Source of the DNA: Streptomyces griseoviridis
GTDB taxonomy: Bacteria; Actinomycetota; Actinomycetes; Streptomycetales; Streptomycetaceae
NCBI RefSeq assembly: GCF_005222485.1
Contig: NZ_CP029078.1
Span: forward strand, 310,001-374,000
Direction of reading: 5' to 3'
Length of the DNA stretch: 64,000 bases
This document shows, piece after piece, positions 47,624 through 56,445 of the stretch; the stretch's first letter is position 1; every line of letters starts with the position of its first letter. The notes below the pieces were generated by a model. That model was not told the DNA's origin. It searched no databases and worked only from the letters and a program-made list of their open reading frames with translations. Both the position numbers and the translations under genes were made by a program.

Positions 47624-48672
47624 GCGCCCCCGTCGTCACCGGCCCTTCCGTGCAGCGGGCGGTCACCCGCGGGAGGGTGCGCCGCGGCCACCGGCGGCGT
47701 CTGATCGTGCTGACGCTGCTGGTCCTCGTCGTCGCCGTGTTCGCCACCACGCTGATGGCCGGGCACACCTTCTACCCGGCCCGTGACGTGCTGCGCGTGA
47801 TCATGGGTGAGCGGGTGCCGGGCGCGTCGTTCACCGTGGGCACGCTGCGGCTGCCGCGCGCGGTGCTCGCGCTGACCGCCGGGTTCAGCTTCGGCATCGC
47901 GGGCGTCACCTTCCAGACGATGCTGCGCAACCCGCTGGCCAGCCCGGACGTCATCGGCATCAGCTCGGGCGCGAGCGCGGCGGCGGCCCTCGCCATCGTG
48001 ACGCTCTCGCTCGGTGAGAGCGAGGTGGCGGTGCTGGCCATCGCCGCCGCGCTCGGGGTGGCGCTGCTGGTGTACACGCTGGCGTTCCGGGACGGGGTGG
48101 CGGGCACCCGGCTGATCCTGATCGGCATCGGCATCTCCGCGCTGCTGGACAGCGTCACCTCCTACGTCCTGTCGCAGGCGGGCGAGTGGGACCTCCAGGA
48201 GGCGATGCGCTGGCTCACCGGCAGCCTCAACGGCACCTCCTGGCGGGAGACGGTGCCCGCCGTCTGCGCGGTGGTGGTGCTCAGCCCGGTGCTGCTGGCG
48301 CGGGCCCGCGACCTGACCGCGCTCCAGCTCGGCGACGACACGGCGTCCGCGCTCGGGGTGCGCGTCGAACGCACCCGGATCACGGTGATCGTCGCCGCCG
48401 TCGGGCTGATCGCGTTCGCCACGGCCGCCGCGGGTCCGATCGCGTTCGTCGCCTTCCTGTCCGGGCCGATCGCCGCCCGCCTGGTGGGCACCGGGGTGTC
48501 CCTGCTGGTACCGGCCGGCCTGGTCGGCGCCCTGCTGGTGCTGGTCGCCGACTTCACCGGCCAGTACGCCTTCGACACCCGCTACCCGGTGGGTGTCGTC
48601 ACCGGGGTGCTCGGCGCCCCCTACCTCGTCCATCTGATCGTCCGCAGCAACCGGGCCGGAGGCTCACTGTGA
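47620..48672 (+). CDS. FecCD-family iron-siderophore permease 2
   Basis: This 350-residue paralogue of the previous gene has a basic N-terminus (RGRVRRGHRRR), then LRLPRAVLALTAGFSFGIAGVTFQTMLRNPLASPDVIGISSGAS near 80 and GPIAFVAFLSGPIAARLVG. The GTG at 47620 overlaps the preceding stop, which fixes the start although the frame is open further upstream. Confidence 0.93.
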   Translation: MSAPVVTGPSVQRAVTRGRVRRGHRRRLIVLTLLVLVVAVFATTLMAGHTFYPARDVLRVIMGERVPGASFTVGTLRLPRAVLALTAGFSFGIAGVTFQTMLRNPLASPDVIGISSGASAAAALAIVTLSLGESEVAVLAIAAALGVALLVYTLAFRDGVAGTRLILIGIGISALLDSVTSYVLSQAGEWDLQEAMRWLTGSLNGTSWRETVPAVCAVVVLSPVLLARARDLTALQLGDDTASALGVRVERTRITVIVAAVGLIAFATAAAGPIAFVAFLSGPIAARLVGTGVSLLVPAGLVGALLVLVADFTGQYAFDTRYPVGVVTGVLGAPYLVHLIVRSNRAGGSL

Positions 48673-49487
48673 CCGCGTCCCACACCCTCGCCACCGAGGA
48701 CCTCACCCTCGGCTACGGCGACCGAGCCGTCATCGAGGGCCTGGACCTGGCGCTCGCGCCGGGCGAGATCACCGTCATCGTGGGCGCCAACGCCTGCGGC
48801 AAGTCCACCCTGCTGCGCTCCATGTCCCGGCTGCTCGCGCCCCGTTCGGGCCGGGTGGTGCTGGACGGCAAGGAGGTGCACCGGCTGCCCGCGAAGGAAC
48901 TCGCCCGCACCCTGGGCCTGTTGCCGCAGTCGCCGGTCACCCCCGAGGGCATCACGGTCCTCGACCTGGTGGGCCGGGGCCGCCATCCGCACCAGCGCGC
49001 CTTCTCCCGCTGGACGAGCCGGGACGACGCGGCGGTTGCGGCGGCCCTCGAGGCCACCCGGACGACGGACCTGATGGACCGCTCGGTCGACGAACTCTCC
49101 GGGGGCCAGCGCCAACGGGTGTGGATCGCGATGGCGTTGGCCCAGCAGACCGATCTGCTGCTGCTCGACGAGCCGACGACGTTCCTCGACATCAGCCACC
49201 AGATCGAGGTCCTCGACCTGCTGACCGACCTGAACAGGACCCGTGGCACGACGATCGTGATGGTCCTGCACGATCTGAACCTGGCCGCCCGCTACGCCGA
49301 CCGCCTGGTGGCCCTCGCGGCGGGGCGGCTGCACGCGTCGGGCACCCCGGCCGAGGTGCTGACACAGGACACCGTGCGGGCGGTGTACGGGATGGCGAGC
49401 CGGATCATCGAGGACCCGCTGTCGGGCAGACCGCTGGTCCTGCCGATCGGCCGGCACCACTCGGCGGCGCGTCCCACGCCGGCCTGA
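48669..49487 (+). CDS. Iron-siderophore ABC transporter ATPase
   Basis: This 272-residue FepC-like ATPase has Walker A GANACGKST near 40, Q-loop LPQSP, signature LSGGQRQR near 143, Walker B LLLLDEPT and the switch His in VLHDLNLA. It powers the two FecCD permeases. The GTG overlaps the preceding stop, so the whole importer is translationally coupled. It is the last gene of the operon. Confidence 0.94.
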   Translation: MTASHTLATEDLTLGYGDRAVIEGLDLALAPGEITVIVGANACGKSTLLRSMSRLLAPRSGRVVLDGKEVHRLPAKELARTLGLLPQSPVTPEGITVLDLVGRGRHPHQRAFSRWTSRDDAAVAAALEATRTTDLMDRSVDELSGGQRQRVWIAMALAQQTDLLLLDEPTTFLDISHQIEVLDLLTDLNRTRGTTIVMVLHDLNLAARYADRLVALAAGRLHASGTPAEVLTQDTVRAVYGMASRIIEDPLSGRPLVLPIGRHHSAARPTPA

Positions 49488-49525
49488 CGGGCCGCCCGCT
49501 CCGGGCGCCGCCGCCCCGGCGCCGG

Positions 49526-50380
49526 TCAGGCGTCCAGCGCCAGCATCGCGGCAATCACCACCGCGAGCAGGGTCGCGTAGGCCCAGGCGTGGGTGCGGTC
49601 GCCGATGCGCGGCGGCCGGCGGCGCAGCACGGCGATCACGGGCAGCGCGCCGAGCAGCAGCGCCCCGGCGGCGCGCGGGTCCACCGTCCCGACCAGCGGC
49701 ACGCCCGCGCGGGCGGCGACGGGGGCGGTGTGGCCGAGCAGCGAGACGGCGGCGGCGGGCAGCGCGAGGGCGAGGGTGAGGGGGTTGGCGAGGGTGGTCG
49801 CGGTCCGCATGGTGTGTCCGGCCCGCCGCATCGCCGGGACGGTCAGGACGCTGCCGCCGACCCCGAGGAAGGCCGCGACGGCGCCGATCGGCGCTCCGAG
49901 CACGGCGGGCAGTCCCGCGCCGCCGGGGCTGCCGAGGGTGCTGTCGCTGCCGGGGCTGCCGGCACCGTCGGCGCTGTCGGCACCGTCGGCCGGGGCCTGC
50001 GGCTTCAGGAACCCGGGGCGCAGCAGCAGGTCGGCGAGGGTGAGGGCGACATAGGCGGTGAACGCCCAGCGGACCGGTCCCGACGGCGCGAGCCGGGCGG
50101 CGAGCGCGCCCAGCGCCCCGCCGACGGCCAGCAGCGCGAGCAGCGGGCGCCCGCCGCGCAGCGCGGCGAGGGTGGGGCGCGGGGTGACGGCGGTGGCGAA
50201 ACCGGCGTTCACCACCATGACCACCGCCGAGGTGGCCGTCGCCACCCTCATCGCGTCCGTGCCGAGCGCGCCGTCCGCCCACACCACCACCGGGACGGCG
50301 ACGAATCCGCCGCCGAACCCGAACAACACCGTCGTGAGCCCGGTGAGGACCCCGATTCCGAGCAGCGCGAGAACATCCAT
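49526..50380 (-). CDS. TauE/SafE-family membrane transporter
   Basis: This 284-residue protein has about seven or eight membrane segments in two homologous halves: LTGLTTVLFGFGGGFVAVPVVVW near 13 and APIGAVAAFLGVGGSVLTVPAM near 160, the repeated GxGGGxxxxP motif of the family. A Ser/Gly/Asp-rich loop (about 128-155) joins the halves. Members export sulfite, sulfoacetate or other organic anions. It is divergent from the AraC gene at 50466 over 85 bp, which probably controls it. Confidence 0.88.
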   Translation of the reverse strand: MDVLALLGIGVLTGLTTVLFGFGGGFVAVPVVVWADGALGTDAMRVATATSAVVMVVNAGFATAVTPRPTLAALRGGRPLLALLAVGGALGALAARLAPSGPVRWAFTAYVALTLADLLLRPGFLKPQAPADGADSADGAGSPGSDSTLGSPGGAGLPAVLGAPIGAVAAFLGVGGSVLTVPAMRRAGHTMRTATTLANPLTLALALPAAAVSLLGHTAPVAARAGVPLVGTVDPRAAGALLLGALPVIAVLRRRPPRIGDRTHAWAYATLLAVVIAAMLALDA

Positions 50381-50465
50381 GGGGCTCAGTCCACCAGCCG
50401 CCGACCAGGGCCCGCATGCGATGATCGGCGCCGTTCTTTCGCGTCTCGGCCGGTAGGGTCGAGGG

Positions 50466-51227
50466 GTGAAGAACGTTCCGCTGTCCGAGGTGGACGCCGC
50501 GCCGCGGGCGGTGCTGCCGATCGGCACCGACTACCCGCCGGGCCTGCTGCTCGACTGGCACGAGCACCGGCGGGCCCAGTTCCTGTACGGCGCGACCGGG
50601 GTGATGGTCGCCGACACCGCCGACGGGTCGTGGACGGTCCCGCCCGAGCGCGCCCTGCTCATCCCGGCCACCACCCGGCACCGGGTGCGGATGCTCGGGG
50701 TGAGCACCAGGAGCCTGTACGTCGAACCGGCCGCGGTGCCGTGGTGGCCCGCCCGGTGCACGGTCGTGGACGTGCCGCCGCTGCTGCGTGAACTGCTGCT
50801 GGCCGCGGTCGAGTTCGAGGCCGACTACGACCTGTCGGGGCGGGCCGGGCAGGTGGTGGCGCTGATGCTGCACGAGATCGCGGCGCTCACCCCGCTGCCC
50901 TTCCACATCGCGGTGCCCGCTGCCCCCGAGCTGGCCGCGCTCTGCCGGGCGTATCTGGCGGCGCCCGACGTGGCGGTCACCAACGCGCTCTGGGCGCGGC
51001 GGGCGGCGATGAGCGAGCGGGCCTTCACCCGCAGGTTCAGGGAGCAGACGGGGGAGAGCCCGGCGGGCTGGCGGGCCCGCGCCCGGCTGCTGGCGGCGCT
51101 GCCGCTGCTGCGGTCGGGCACGGTGACCGAGGTGGCCGGGCGCCTCGGCTACGCCTCGCCCGCCGCGTTCACCGCCGCCTTCACCCGGCTGTTCGGGGCG
51201 CCGCCGTCCCGGTTCCACGGGCGGTGA
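50466..51227 (+). CDS. AraC-family regulator
   Basis: This 253-residue protein has an N-terminal cupin (DWHEHRRAQFLYGATGVMVADTADGSWTVPPERALLIPATTRHRVRM) and C-terminal AraC helices (RAFTRRFREQTGESPAGWRARARLL, GTVTEVAGRLGYASPAAFTAAFTRLFGAPPSRF). It is of the type often paired divergently with a small transporter gene, here TauE. It begins with a GTG. Confidence 0.9.
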   Translation: MKNVPLSEVDAAPRAVLPIGTDYPPGLLLDWHEHRRAQFLYGATGVMVADTADGSWTVPPERALLIPATTRHRVRMLGVSTRSLYVEPAAVPWWPARCTVVDVPPLLRELLLAAVEFEADYDLSGRAGQVVALMLHEIAALTPLPFHIAVPAAPELAALCRAYLAAPDVAVTNALWARRAAMSERAFTRRFREQTGESPAGWRARARLLAALPLLRSGTVTEVAGRLGYASPAAFTAAFTRLFGAPPSRFHGR

Positions 51228-51252
51228 GGGGCGCGCGGTGCGCCGGCTCCGC

Positions 51253-52452
51253 TCAGAACGCGGAGAGGGTGAGGGTGAAGCCGGTCGGGGCGGTGTCCTG
51301 GATGTAGGAGGCGAAGTCGGCGACGTCGTCGAAGGCGAAGCCGTACGCCTTGCCGTCCTCGGTCGCCGCGTGGATCGCCTTGGCGTAGTGGTTGGTCAGC
51401 GCGCCCTGGTAGAAGGCGGCCGGGTCGGTGCCGGGCTGGGCGGTGGTGCTGAGCAGCGTGGAGCGGTTGAACCCGGCGCCGAGGACGGCGGCGACGGGTC
51501 CCGTGGTGCCGTCGTTGGGGGCGGCGAGGTTGCCGTCGCAGAACAGGACGTCCCGGGTGGACGGCTTGGCGAAGGAGACCGAGGCGGGCCCGTCGAAGGT
51601 GAACTGCTCGCCGCGGACCCGGCCGGTGAACGCGCCGGCGTTGGTGGTGACCGTGAGGTCCTTGCCGGTGTAGGTGGACCAGACCTCGTCGATGTAGGGC
51701 GCGAAGTAGTCCTTGGCGAAGAGGCCGGCGTCGAGGCCGTGGCCGGGCGCGATGATGCGGGTGTCGTCGACGACGAGCGGGGCGAACTCCTCGATCGCGC
51801 GGACGGCGTCGAAGGCCGCGGCGCGTCCGCCGGAGCGCAGGGTGCCGGTGGTCTGGTCCTTGTCGCCGGTGAGCCGGATGGCCATCGGCACGCTGAACAT
51901 GTCGACCATCGTGGTGTTGCAGAACATGCCGGCCGCGTTGTGGGTGAACTCGGCGCAGTCGTGCAGCACTCCGTAGTTGGGGTCGGACTCGACCCAGCCC
52001 GCCGGGTACTGGAGGGCGGCGGCGCCGTTGCCGTCGGTGACGGCCTTGAACTTGAGCTTCTCGCCGAGCGCGACGTAGATGCGGCCCGACATGTAGGGCA
52101 GGGACAGCTTGGTCTCGCCGTTGCCGGCGAGCGGGATGGCGTAGTCGGTGAAGCCGTCGGCGCCGTTGTCGGAGACGGCGATGGGGGCGACGGCGCCCTC
52201 GGGGGTGAGGCGGACCTGCTTGCCGTCCACGTTGCCGACGACGTAGAGGTGCACGGAGGCGTTGTCGAACGAGCCGCTGTTGTTGACGATGGTCACGGGG
52301 AGCGCGCCGGCCGCCGCGAGGGTCTTGCCGTCGCTCTGGTCGGCGAGCGCGTAGGGGGCGACGGCGGCGACGGCCGGGGCCGCCACGACCGCGCCACCGA
52401 GGGCGAACATCATCTTGCGGCGGGTCAGGTTGCGCTGGTGACGGGGCGTCAT
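51253..52452 (-). CDS. Secreted GH64 beta-1,3-glucanase
   Basis: This 399-residue protein carries a Tat signal (NLTRRKMMFALGGAVVAAPAVAAV, cut near ALA-D at about 37). A complete GH64/thaumatin-like catalytic region follows: PVTIVNNSGSFDNASVHLYVVG near 52, SGRIYVALGEKLKF near 120, WVESDPNYGVLHDCAEFTHN near 152 (acidic active-site strand), MFCNTTMVDMFSVPM and TRDVLFCDGNLAAP. Enzymes of this family release laminaripentaose from beta-1,3-glucan. No carbohydrate-binding module is attached. The palindrome TGAGAGCGCTCTCA lies 82 bp upstream, tying it to the GH3/DUF1996 operon. It is convergent with the AraC gene. Confidence 0.92.
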   Translation of the reverse strand: MTPRHQRNLTRRKMMFALGGAVVAAPAVAAVAPYALADQSDGKTLAAAGALPVTIVNNSGSFDNASVHLYVVGNVDGKQVRLTPEGAVAPIAVSDNGADGFTDYAIPLAGNGETKLSLPYMSGRIYVALGEKLKFKAVTDGNGAAALQYPAGWVESDPNYGVLHDCAEFTHNAAGMFCNTTMVDMFSVPMAIRLTGDKDQTTGTLRSGGRAAAFDAVRAIEEFAPLVVDDTRIIAPGHGLDAGLFAKDYFAPYIDEVWSTYTGKDLTVTTNAGAFTGRVRGEQFTFDGPASVSFAKPSTRDVLFCDGNLAAPNDGTTGPVAAVLGAGFNRSTLLSTTAQPGTDPAAFYQGALTNHYAKAIHAATEDGKAYGFAFDDVADFASYIQDTAPTGFTLTLSAF

Positions 52453-52897
52453 GGCGAGAACACACCTTGTCTGTGGGGGACGTTCAGGTCCTGCTCCGGA
52501 GGCACGTTCCGCGCACGCGGGCGCCCTGCTGCCTGAGAGCGCTCTCACGGATGCGGTGCGGTCCGCCGCCGGGCCCTCGACGATACGCACGAACGTTGCT
52601 GGCGCCAACCGGAACGCACATCGCCACATCCCGCTGATCTGCGGTTACTTGAGAGGCGGGGTGGAGGCGAAGAACGCTTAAGGCGCGTTTAACCCTCGCT
52701 TAAGAAGGACCGCCGCGGCCACTCCCCCGCCGCGACGGGGCCTTGGGGTGCCCTGGCGGAGACCGCGCCGGCCTCGGTCACGCGGCCGGTCGGGCGCCCT
52801 TCCCGTGGGGCGGCGCGGGACGCCTGTCCGCCGCCGTCGCACCGGCTCGAGCGACCCGCCGCCGACCGTCGGGGCCAGGCGGCGCCCGGCCCGGCGG
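52453..52897. other. Intergenic region with GH64 promoter
   Basis: It contains the LacI-type operator (52534-52547) and, nearer the flavoprotein stop, two copies of CGCTTAAG around a TTTAA (52675-52704). No gene is supported. Confidence 0.55.
52534..52547. promoter_or_regulatory. LacI operator before GH64 (TGAGAGCGCTCTCA)
   Basis: This 14-bp perfect palindrome lies 82 bp before the GH64 start. It shares the core GAGAGCGCTCTC with the site at 44107 and AGAGCGCTCT with the site at 38569. Confidence 0.82.
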
Positions 52898-53587
52898 TCA
52901 CGACAGGCCGCGCCTGCCCGGCGTCCAGAACGGCTTGGTGAGCACGGACCTGCGGTCCCAGCCCGCCTCACGGACCAGCACCTGCCGTACCCGCTGCACG
53001 GTCTTCGCCTCCCCGGCGACATACGCGATCCCGCCCGGTTCGGGCGCGAGAGCGCGGACCGCGTCGGGCAGCGACGCGCCGCCCCTGGTCAGCCAGTCGA
53101 GGCGGTCGGCGTGCCGGACCGGCAGCCGGTCCTCGGGCGTGCCGGTCTCCACGCAACCGGAGATCCGGGCGCCGTCGGGCAGCGCGGCCAGCATCGCGCC
53201 GAAGGCGACGGACGCCGTCTCCTCCCCCACGAAGACATGGTGGGCCGCGTCAGGACGCAGGGTGAACGTGCCCTCCGGCTTCCCGAGGCGGACCTGTTCC
53301 CCGACCTCGGCCCGCGCGCCCCAACGGGCCCCCGGTCCCGCGCCGTCGTGGTCGAGGACCCCCAACTCGACCGCGCCGGTGGGCTCGTAGCGCCACACCG
53401 AGTACGTCCGGAGGGTGATGCCCGTACCGACCAGGACCCTGACCTGCTGCCCCGGCCGCACATCGAGCCCGGCGAGCGCGTCGGACTCGATCCGCAGACG
53501 GCGCATGCGGGCGGCGAGGGGTTCGACTGCGGTGACCGTGCCCCGGACCATCAGCAGGTCGAGGACGGGGTTCAACAGAGCGGGCAC
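52898..53587 (-). CDS. Siderophore-interacting protein (FAD/NADPH ferric-siderophore reductase)
   Basis: This 229-residue protein has an N-terminal FAD-binding barrel with LRTYSVWRYEPTGAVELGVLDHDGAGPGARW near 70-105, the RxYS-type flavin motif. The C-terminal half has HHVFVGEETASVAFGAML near 135 and GGIAYVAGEAKTVQRVRQVLVREAGW. It releases iron by reducing ferric siderophores in the cytoplasm. The GTG at 53587 follows AGGAG at six bases. It stands alone about 3.4 kb beyond the siderophore importer. Direct repeats upstream (53681-53724) may be its operator. Confidence 0.9.
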   Translation of the reverse strand: MPALLNPVLDLLMVRGTVTAVEPLAARMRRLRIESDALAGLDVRPGQQVRVLVGTGITLRTYSVWRYEPTGAVELGVLDHDGAGPGARWGARAEVGEQVRLGKPEGTFTLRPDAAHHVFVGEETASVAFGAMLAALPDGARISGCVETGTPEDRLPVRHADRLDWLTRGGASLPDAVRALAPEPGGIAYVAGEAKTVQRVRQVLVREAGWDRRSVLTKPFWTPGRRGLS

Positions 53588-53680
53588 GGACGGCTCCTGG
53601 GCAGGGGGCAGGGCAAGGGGGCGGTGGGGCACGGCAGTTGGGCGCCTGGACGATCGCACGCCTGGGCGATCGGGCAACCG

Positions 53681-53724
53681 GAACGCGATAGTACGCGACT
53701 TCACGCGAACGCGATACTGCGTGA
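53681..53724. promoter_or_regulatory. Direct repeats upstream of siderophore-interacting protein
   Basis: GAACGCGATA followed by a variant of GTACGCGA/CTGCGTGA occurs at 53681 and 53707, 26 bp apart. It lies 94-137 bp before the flavoprotein start. It does not match an iron box, so another regulator is likely. Confidence 0.45.
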
Positions 53725-53799
53725 CCGGGGCGCCACGGGAGGTGACGCAGGGGCACCCGCGCGACACCGCGCGACCGATGACCAGTGGGCGAGGCCAGC

Positions 53800-53900
53800 G
53801 ACTGACGGCTGACGATCAGCGGGGGGCGGCTGGCGACTGGCGACTGGCGGCTGACGGCTGACGATCAGCCAGTGGCGGGTGGCGGGTGGCGGCCCCGCCC
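53800..53900. repeat. Low-complexity short repeats
   Basis: Overlapping repeats of CTGACGGCTGACGATCAG, GGCGACT and GGCGGGT, probably made by slippage. They fill the upstream region of the epoxide-hydrolase-like gene. Confidence 0.6.
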
Positions 53901-53987
53901 CGCCCGCGGGCCCCACGCGGCCCGCGAGTTTCCTCCGCCCGATCGCGTCCCGCCCGCCCCTCGCGTCCGACGCGTAGGCTCGGCCGC

Positions 53988-54959
53988 ATGGTTGCGCATC
54001 GGATGATCGACGTGAACGGGATTCGACTGCACATCGCCGAGGAGGGCGAAGGGCCGCTGGTGGTGCTCCTGCACGGCTTCCCCGAGTCGTGGCACTCCTG
54101 GCACCGGCAGTTCGGCCCGCTGGTGGCCGCCGGCTTCCGGGTGGTCGCCCCCGACCAGCGCGGCTACGGCAGCAGCGACCACCCCGAGGACGTCGACGCG
54201 TACAGCATCCTCCACCTCGTCGGCGATGTCGTCGGGCTGATCGGGGCGTTGGGCGAGGAGAAGGCGTATGTCGTCGGACACGACTGGGGGGCGCCGGTCG
54301 CCTGGCACACCGCGCTGTTCAGGCCCGACCTGGTGCTCGGGGTGGCCGGGCTGAGCGTGCCGCCGCCGTTCCGGGGGTCGCGGCCCCCGCTGGCCGCGAT
54401 GGAGGAGCGGTTCGGTGGCCGCTTCTACTGGAACCACTTCGCCGAGCCGGGTGTCGCCGACGCCGAGTTCGGCCGCGACCCGCGCACCGCCCTGCGGAAG
54501 TTCTTCTACGCCGCCTCCGGTGACGCGCCCGGCGCGGGCTCCGGCAGGCAGCCGCTGGTGGAGCCGGGACGGGGGTGGCTCGACGCCATGCGCGACCCGG
54601 AGGTGCTGCCCTCCTGGTTCACCGAGGACGATCTCGACGCGCTCACCGAGAGCTTCTCCGGCGGCTTCACCGGAGCGCTCAACTGGTACCGCAACCTCGA
54701 CCGCAACTGGGAGCTGACCGCGCCCTGGCACGGCGCCGTCGTCAGCCGGCCCGCCCTGTACGTCTACGGCGACCGCGACATCGTCCCGGCGTTCCCCGGC
54801 ACGCCCGAACTCATCGCCAGGCTGCCCGAGTTGATGCCCGAGCTGCGCAGGCCGCCGCTGAAGCTGGCGGGTTGCGGCCACTGGACCCAGCAGGAGCGGC
54901 CCGACGAGGTCAACGCGGCGCTCGTCGACTTCCTCAAGGAGCTGGCGCGCGGCGTCTGA
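53988..54959 (+). CDS. Alpha/beta hydrolase, epoxide-hydrolase-like
   Basis: This 323-residue protein has the order of soluble epoxide hydrolases: oxyanion motif LLHGFPESW near 28, nucleophile Asp in VVGHDWGAPVAW near 102, a cap with GALNWYRN (Tyr polarising the epoxide), then YVYGDRDIVPAF and the catalytic His in GCGHWTQQERP. It should open epoxides to diols; the substrate is unknown. It is convergent with the flavoenzyme at 54973, with 13 bp between stops. Confidence 0.9.
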   Translation: MVAHRMIDVNGIRLHIAEEGEGPLVVLLHGFPESWHSWHRQFGPLVAAGFRVVAPDQRGYGSSDHPEDVDAYSILHLVGDVVGLIGALGEEKAYVVGHDWGAPVAWHTALFRPDLVLGVAGLSVPPPFRGSRPPLAAMEERFGGRFYWNHFAEPGVADAEFGRDPRTALRKFFYAASGDAPGAGSGRQPLVEPGRGWLDAMRDPEVLPSWFTEDDLDALTESFSGGFTGALNWYRNLDRNWELTAPWHGAVVSRPALYVYGDRDIVPAFPGTPELIARLPELMPELRRPPLKLAGCGHWTQQERPDEVNAALVDFLKELARGV

Positions 54960-54972
54960 TCGCGCGGCGCCC

Positions 54973-56445
54973 TCAGAAGATGCCGCGCCCCGGCACCAGC
55001 AGCCCCCGCGGGTCGTACCTGCGCTTCGCGGCGGCCAGCCGAGGCCAGGCGTCGCCGTAGTGGCGCCGCCAGTCGGCCCGGGTGAACGGGACCGACCCGA
55101 CCGGGTACTGGGTGCCGCCCGCCGCCACGACGACGTCGTACGCCCTGCGGTTCGCGGCCAGCAGCCGCCGTACGGCGTCCGTGTCGTCGGCCGGGACCGC
55201 GCGCAGGAGGGCCAGCAGGTACGGCACCGGGCCCGCGGGCCCGCGCAGCAGCGGGGTGGTCAGGCGCTCGCCCGCCAGCGGGTAGAGCAGGACGAGTCCC
55301 GCGCCGAGGTCGGCCTCGGTGAGGTCGTCGAGGAGGGTCCCGGCGACGGCGGCGACCGCGTCGCCGGGGATCAGCAGGTTGAGCCAGGGGTGGGCGTACC
55401 CCCAGACCCCGGACTCCTTGAGGGCGGCCACGGCCGGTGCGAGCCGGTCGAGGAAGTCGTAGTAGCCGAGGTCGGAGACCGTGGCGCCGCCCGCGCGGTG
55501 GCTGAGTCCGGCGAGGAGCGCGGTGTCGTCGGGCGCGGGTCCCGCGGGCGGGCCGTAGGCGACGGCCTCCAGGACGCAGCCGCGGAACGCCCCGGACGCG
55601 TCGGTGGTCACCTGCCCTTCGAGGTAGGCGAACCGGCGCTCCTCGGCGAGCCGGCGCTGGTCGTCGAGGAACGTCTCCAGGTCGTCGTAGGGCAGCAGAT
55701 AGGAGCGGACGGTGTCGGGCGCGCGGACCAGCGCGAGGGTGGCGCCGACGATGACGGAGCACTGGCCGAGCCCCGCGAGGGTCGCCTCGAAGAGGTCGCG
55801 GCGGCGGGTGCGCGAGCAGTGCAGCCGTTCGCCCGCGCCGGTGACGACGTCGAGGGCGGTGACGGTGTCGACCTGGGCGCCGTGCCGGTGGGACTGGCCG
55901 CCGAGCCCGCCGACGGCGAGGGTGCCGCCGACGGAGAGTTCGAGGTAGTCGGTGAGGACGGGCGGGGTGCGGCCGTGGGCGAGGGTGGCCCGGGTCAGGT
56001 CGCTCCACTTCACGCCCGCGCCGACGGTGACGGAGGTGCCGTCGGCGCTGAGCGGGCCGATCCGGTCGAGCGTCGCCGTCTCGATGACGAGGCCGCCCGC
56101 CACCTGGGCCTGCCCGAAGGTGCCGTGGCCCTGGCCGCGCGGGGCGACGGGCAGCCGGTGGGCGTGGCAGAAGCGGACCATCGCGACGACGTCGTCGACC
56201 GAGCCGGGGCGCAGCACCGCGAGCGGGCGGTGGCTGACGTGGTGGCCGTAGTCGTCGGCGGCGGCGTCCAGCGCGGCGGGGTCGGTGGTGAGGGTGCCGT
56301 CGAGCGGCGGTACGGCGGTCCTGCCCGTGCCGGGGGTGCCGGTCGCGGCCCAGCCGCGGGTGCGGGGGTCGAACGCGACGACGGTGGCGGCGCCGGTCGC
56401 CGTCAGCGCGCGCAGGACGGTGCGTCGCGCGGGTGCCTCAGCCAT
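54973..56445 (-). CDS. FAD-linked oxidase, cytokinin-dehydrogenase-like
   Basis: The protein has 490 residues. The N-terminus ARRTVLRALTATGAATVV looks like a Tat signal. A vanillyl-alcohol-oxidase-type FAD domain contains PVAPRGQGHGTFGQAQ near 105, where the His is the expected covalent FAD site, and GGLGGQSHRHGAQVDTV near 178. The C-terminal substrate domain includes GVWGYAHPWLNLLIPGDAV near 347, and the end reads AAKRRYDPRGLLVPGRGIF. GHGTFGQAQ and HPWLNLLIP are close to the cytokinin dehydrogenase signatures (GHSxxGQA, HPWLNLFVP). It may oxidise an adenine cytokinin or similar amine or alcohol; this needs testing. Confidence 0.82.
   Translation of the reverse strand: MAEAPARRTVLRALTATGAATVVAFDPRTRGWAATGTPGTGRTAVPPLDGTLTTDPAALDAAADDYGHHVSHRPLAVLRPGSVDDVVAMVRFCHAHRLPVAPRGQGHGTFGQAQVAGGLVIETATLDRIGPLSADGTSVTVGAGVKWSDLTRATLAHGRTPPVLTDYLELSVGGTLAVGGLGGQSHRHGAQVDTVTALDVVTGAGERLHCSRTRRRDLFEATLAGLGQCSVIVGATLALVRAPDTVRSYLLPYDDLETFLDDQRRLAEERRFAYLEGQVTTDASGAFRGCVLEAVAYGPPAGPAPDDTALLAGLSHRAGGATVSDLGYYDFLDRLAPAVAALKESGVWGYAHPWLNLLIPGDAVAAVAGTLLDDLTEADLGAGLVLLYPLAGERLTTPLLRGPAGPVPYLLALLRAVPADDTDAVRRLLAANRRAYDVVVAAGGTQYPVGSVPFTRADWRRHYGDAWPRLAAAKRRYDPRGLLVPGRGIF

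Larger units (their letters stand above)
53588..53987. other. Repeat-rich divergent intergenic region
   Basis: It holds the flavoprotein promoter with direct repeats, and from 53780 to 53900 low-complexity copies of GGCTGACGGCTGACGATCAG and GACTGGCGACTGGCG. No gene is supported. Confidence 0.55.

Noticed and set aside
53816..54034. Small minus-strand ORFs in the repeat-rich gap
   Set aside because: They consist of translated short repeats (RQPPVASRQPP-like) with no SD.
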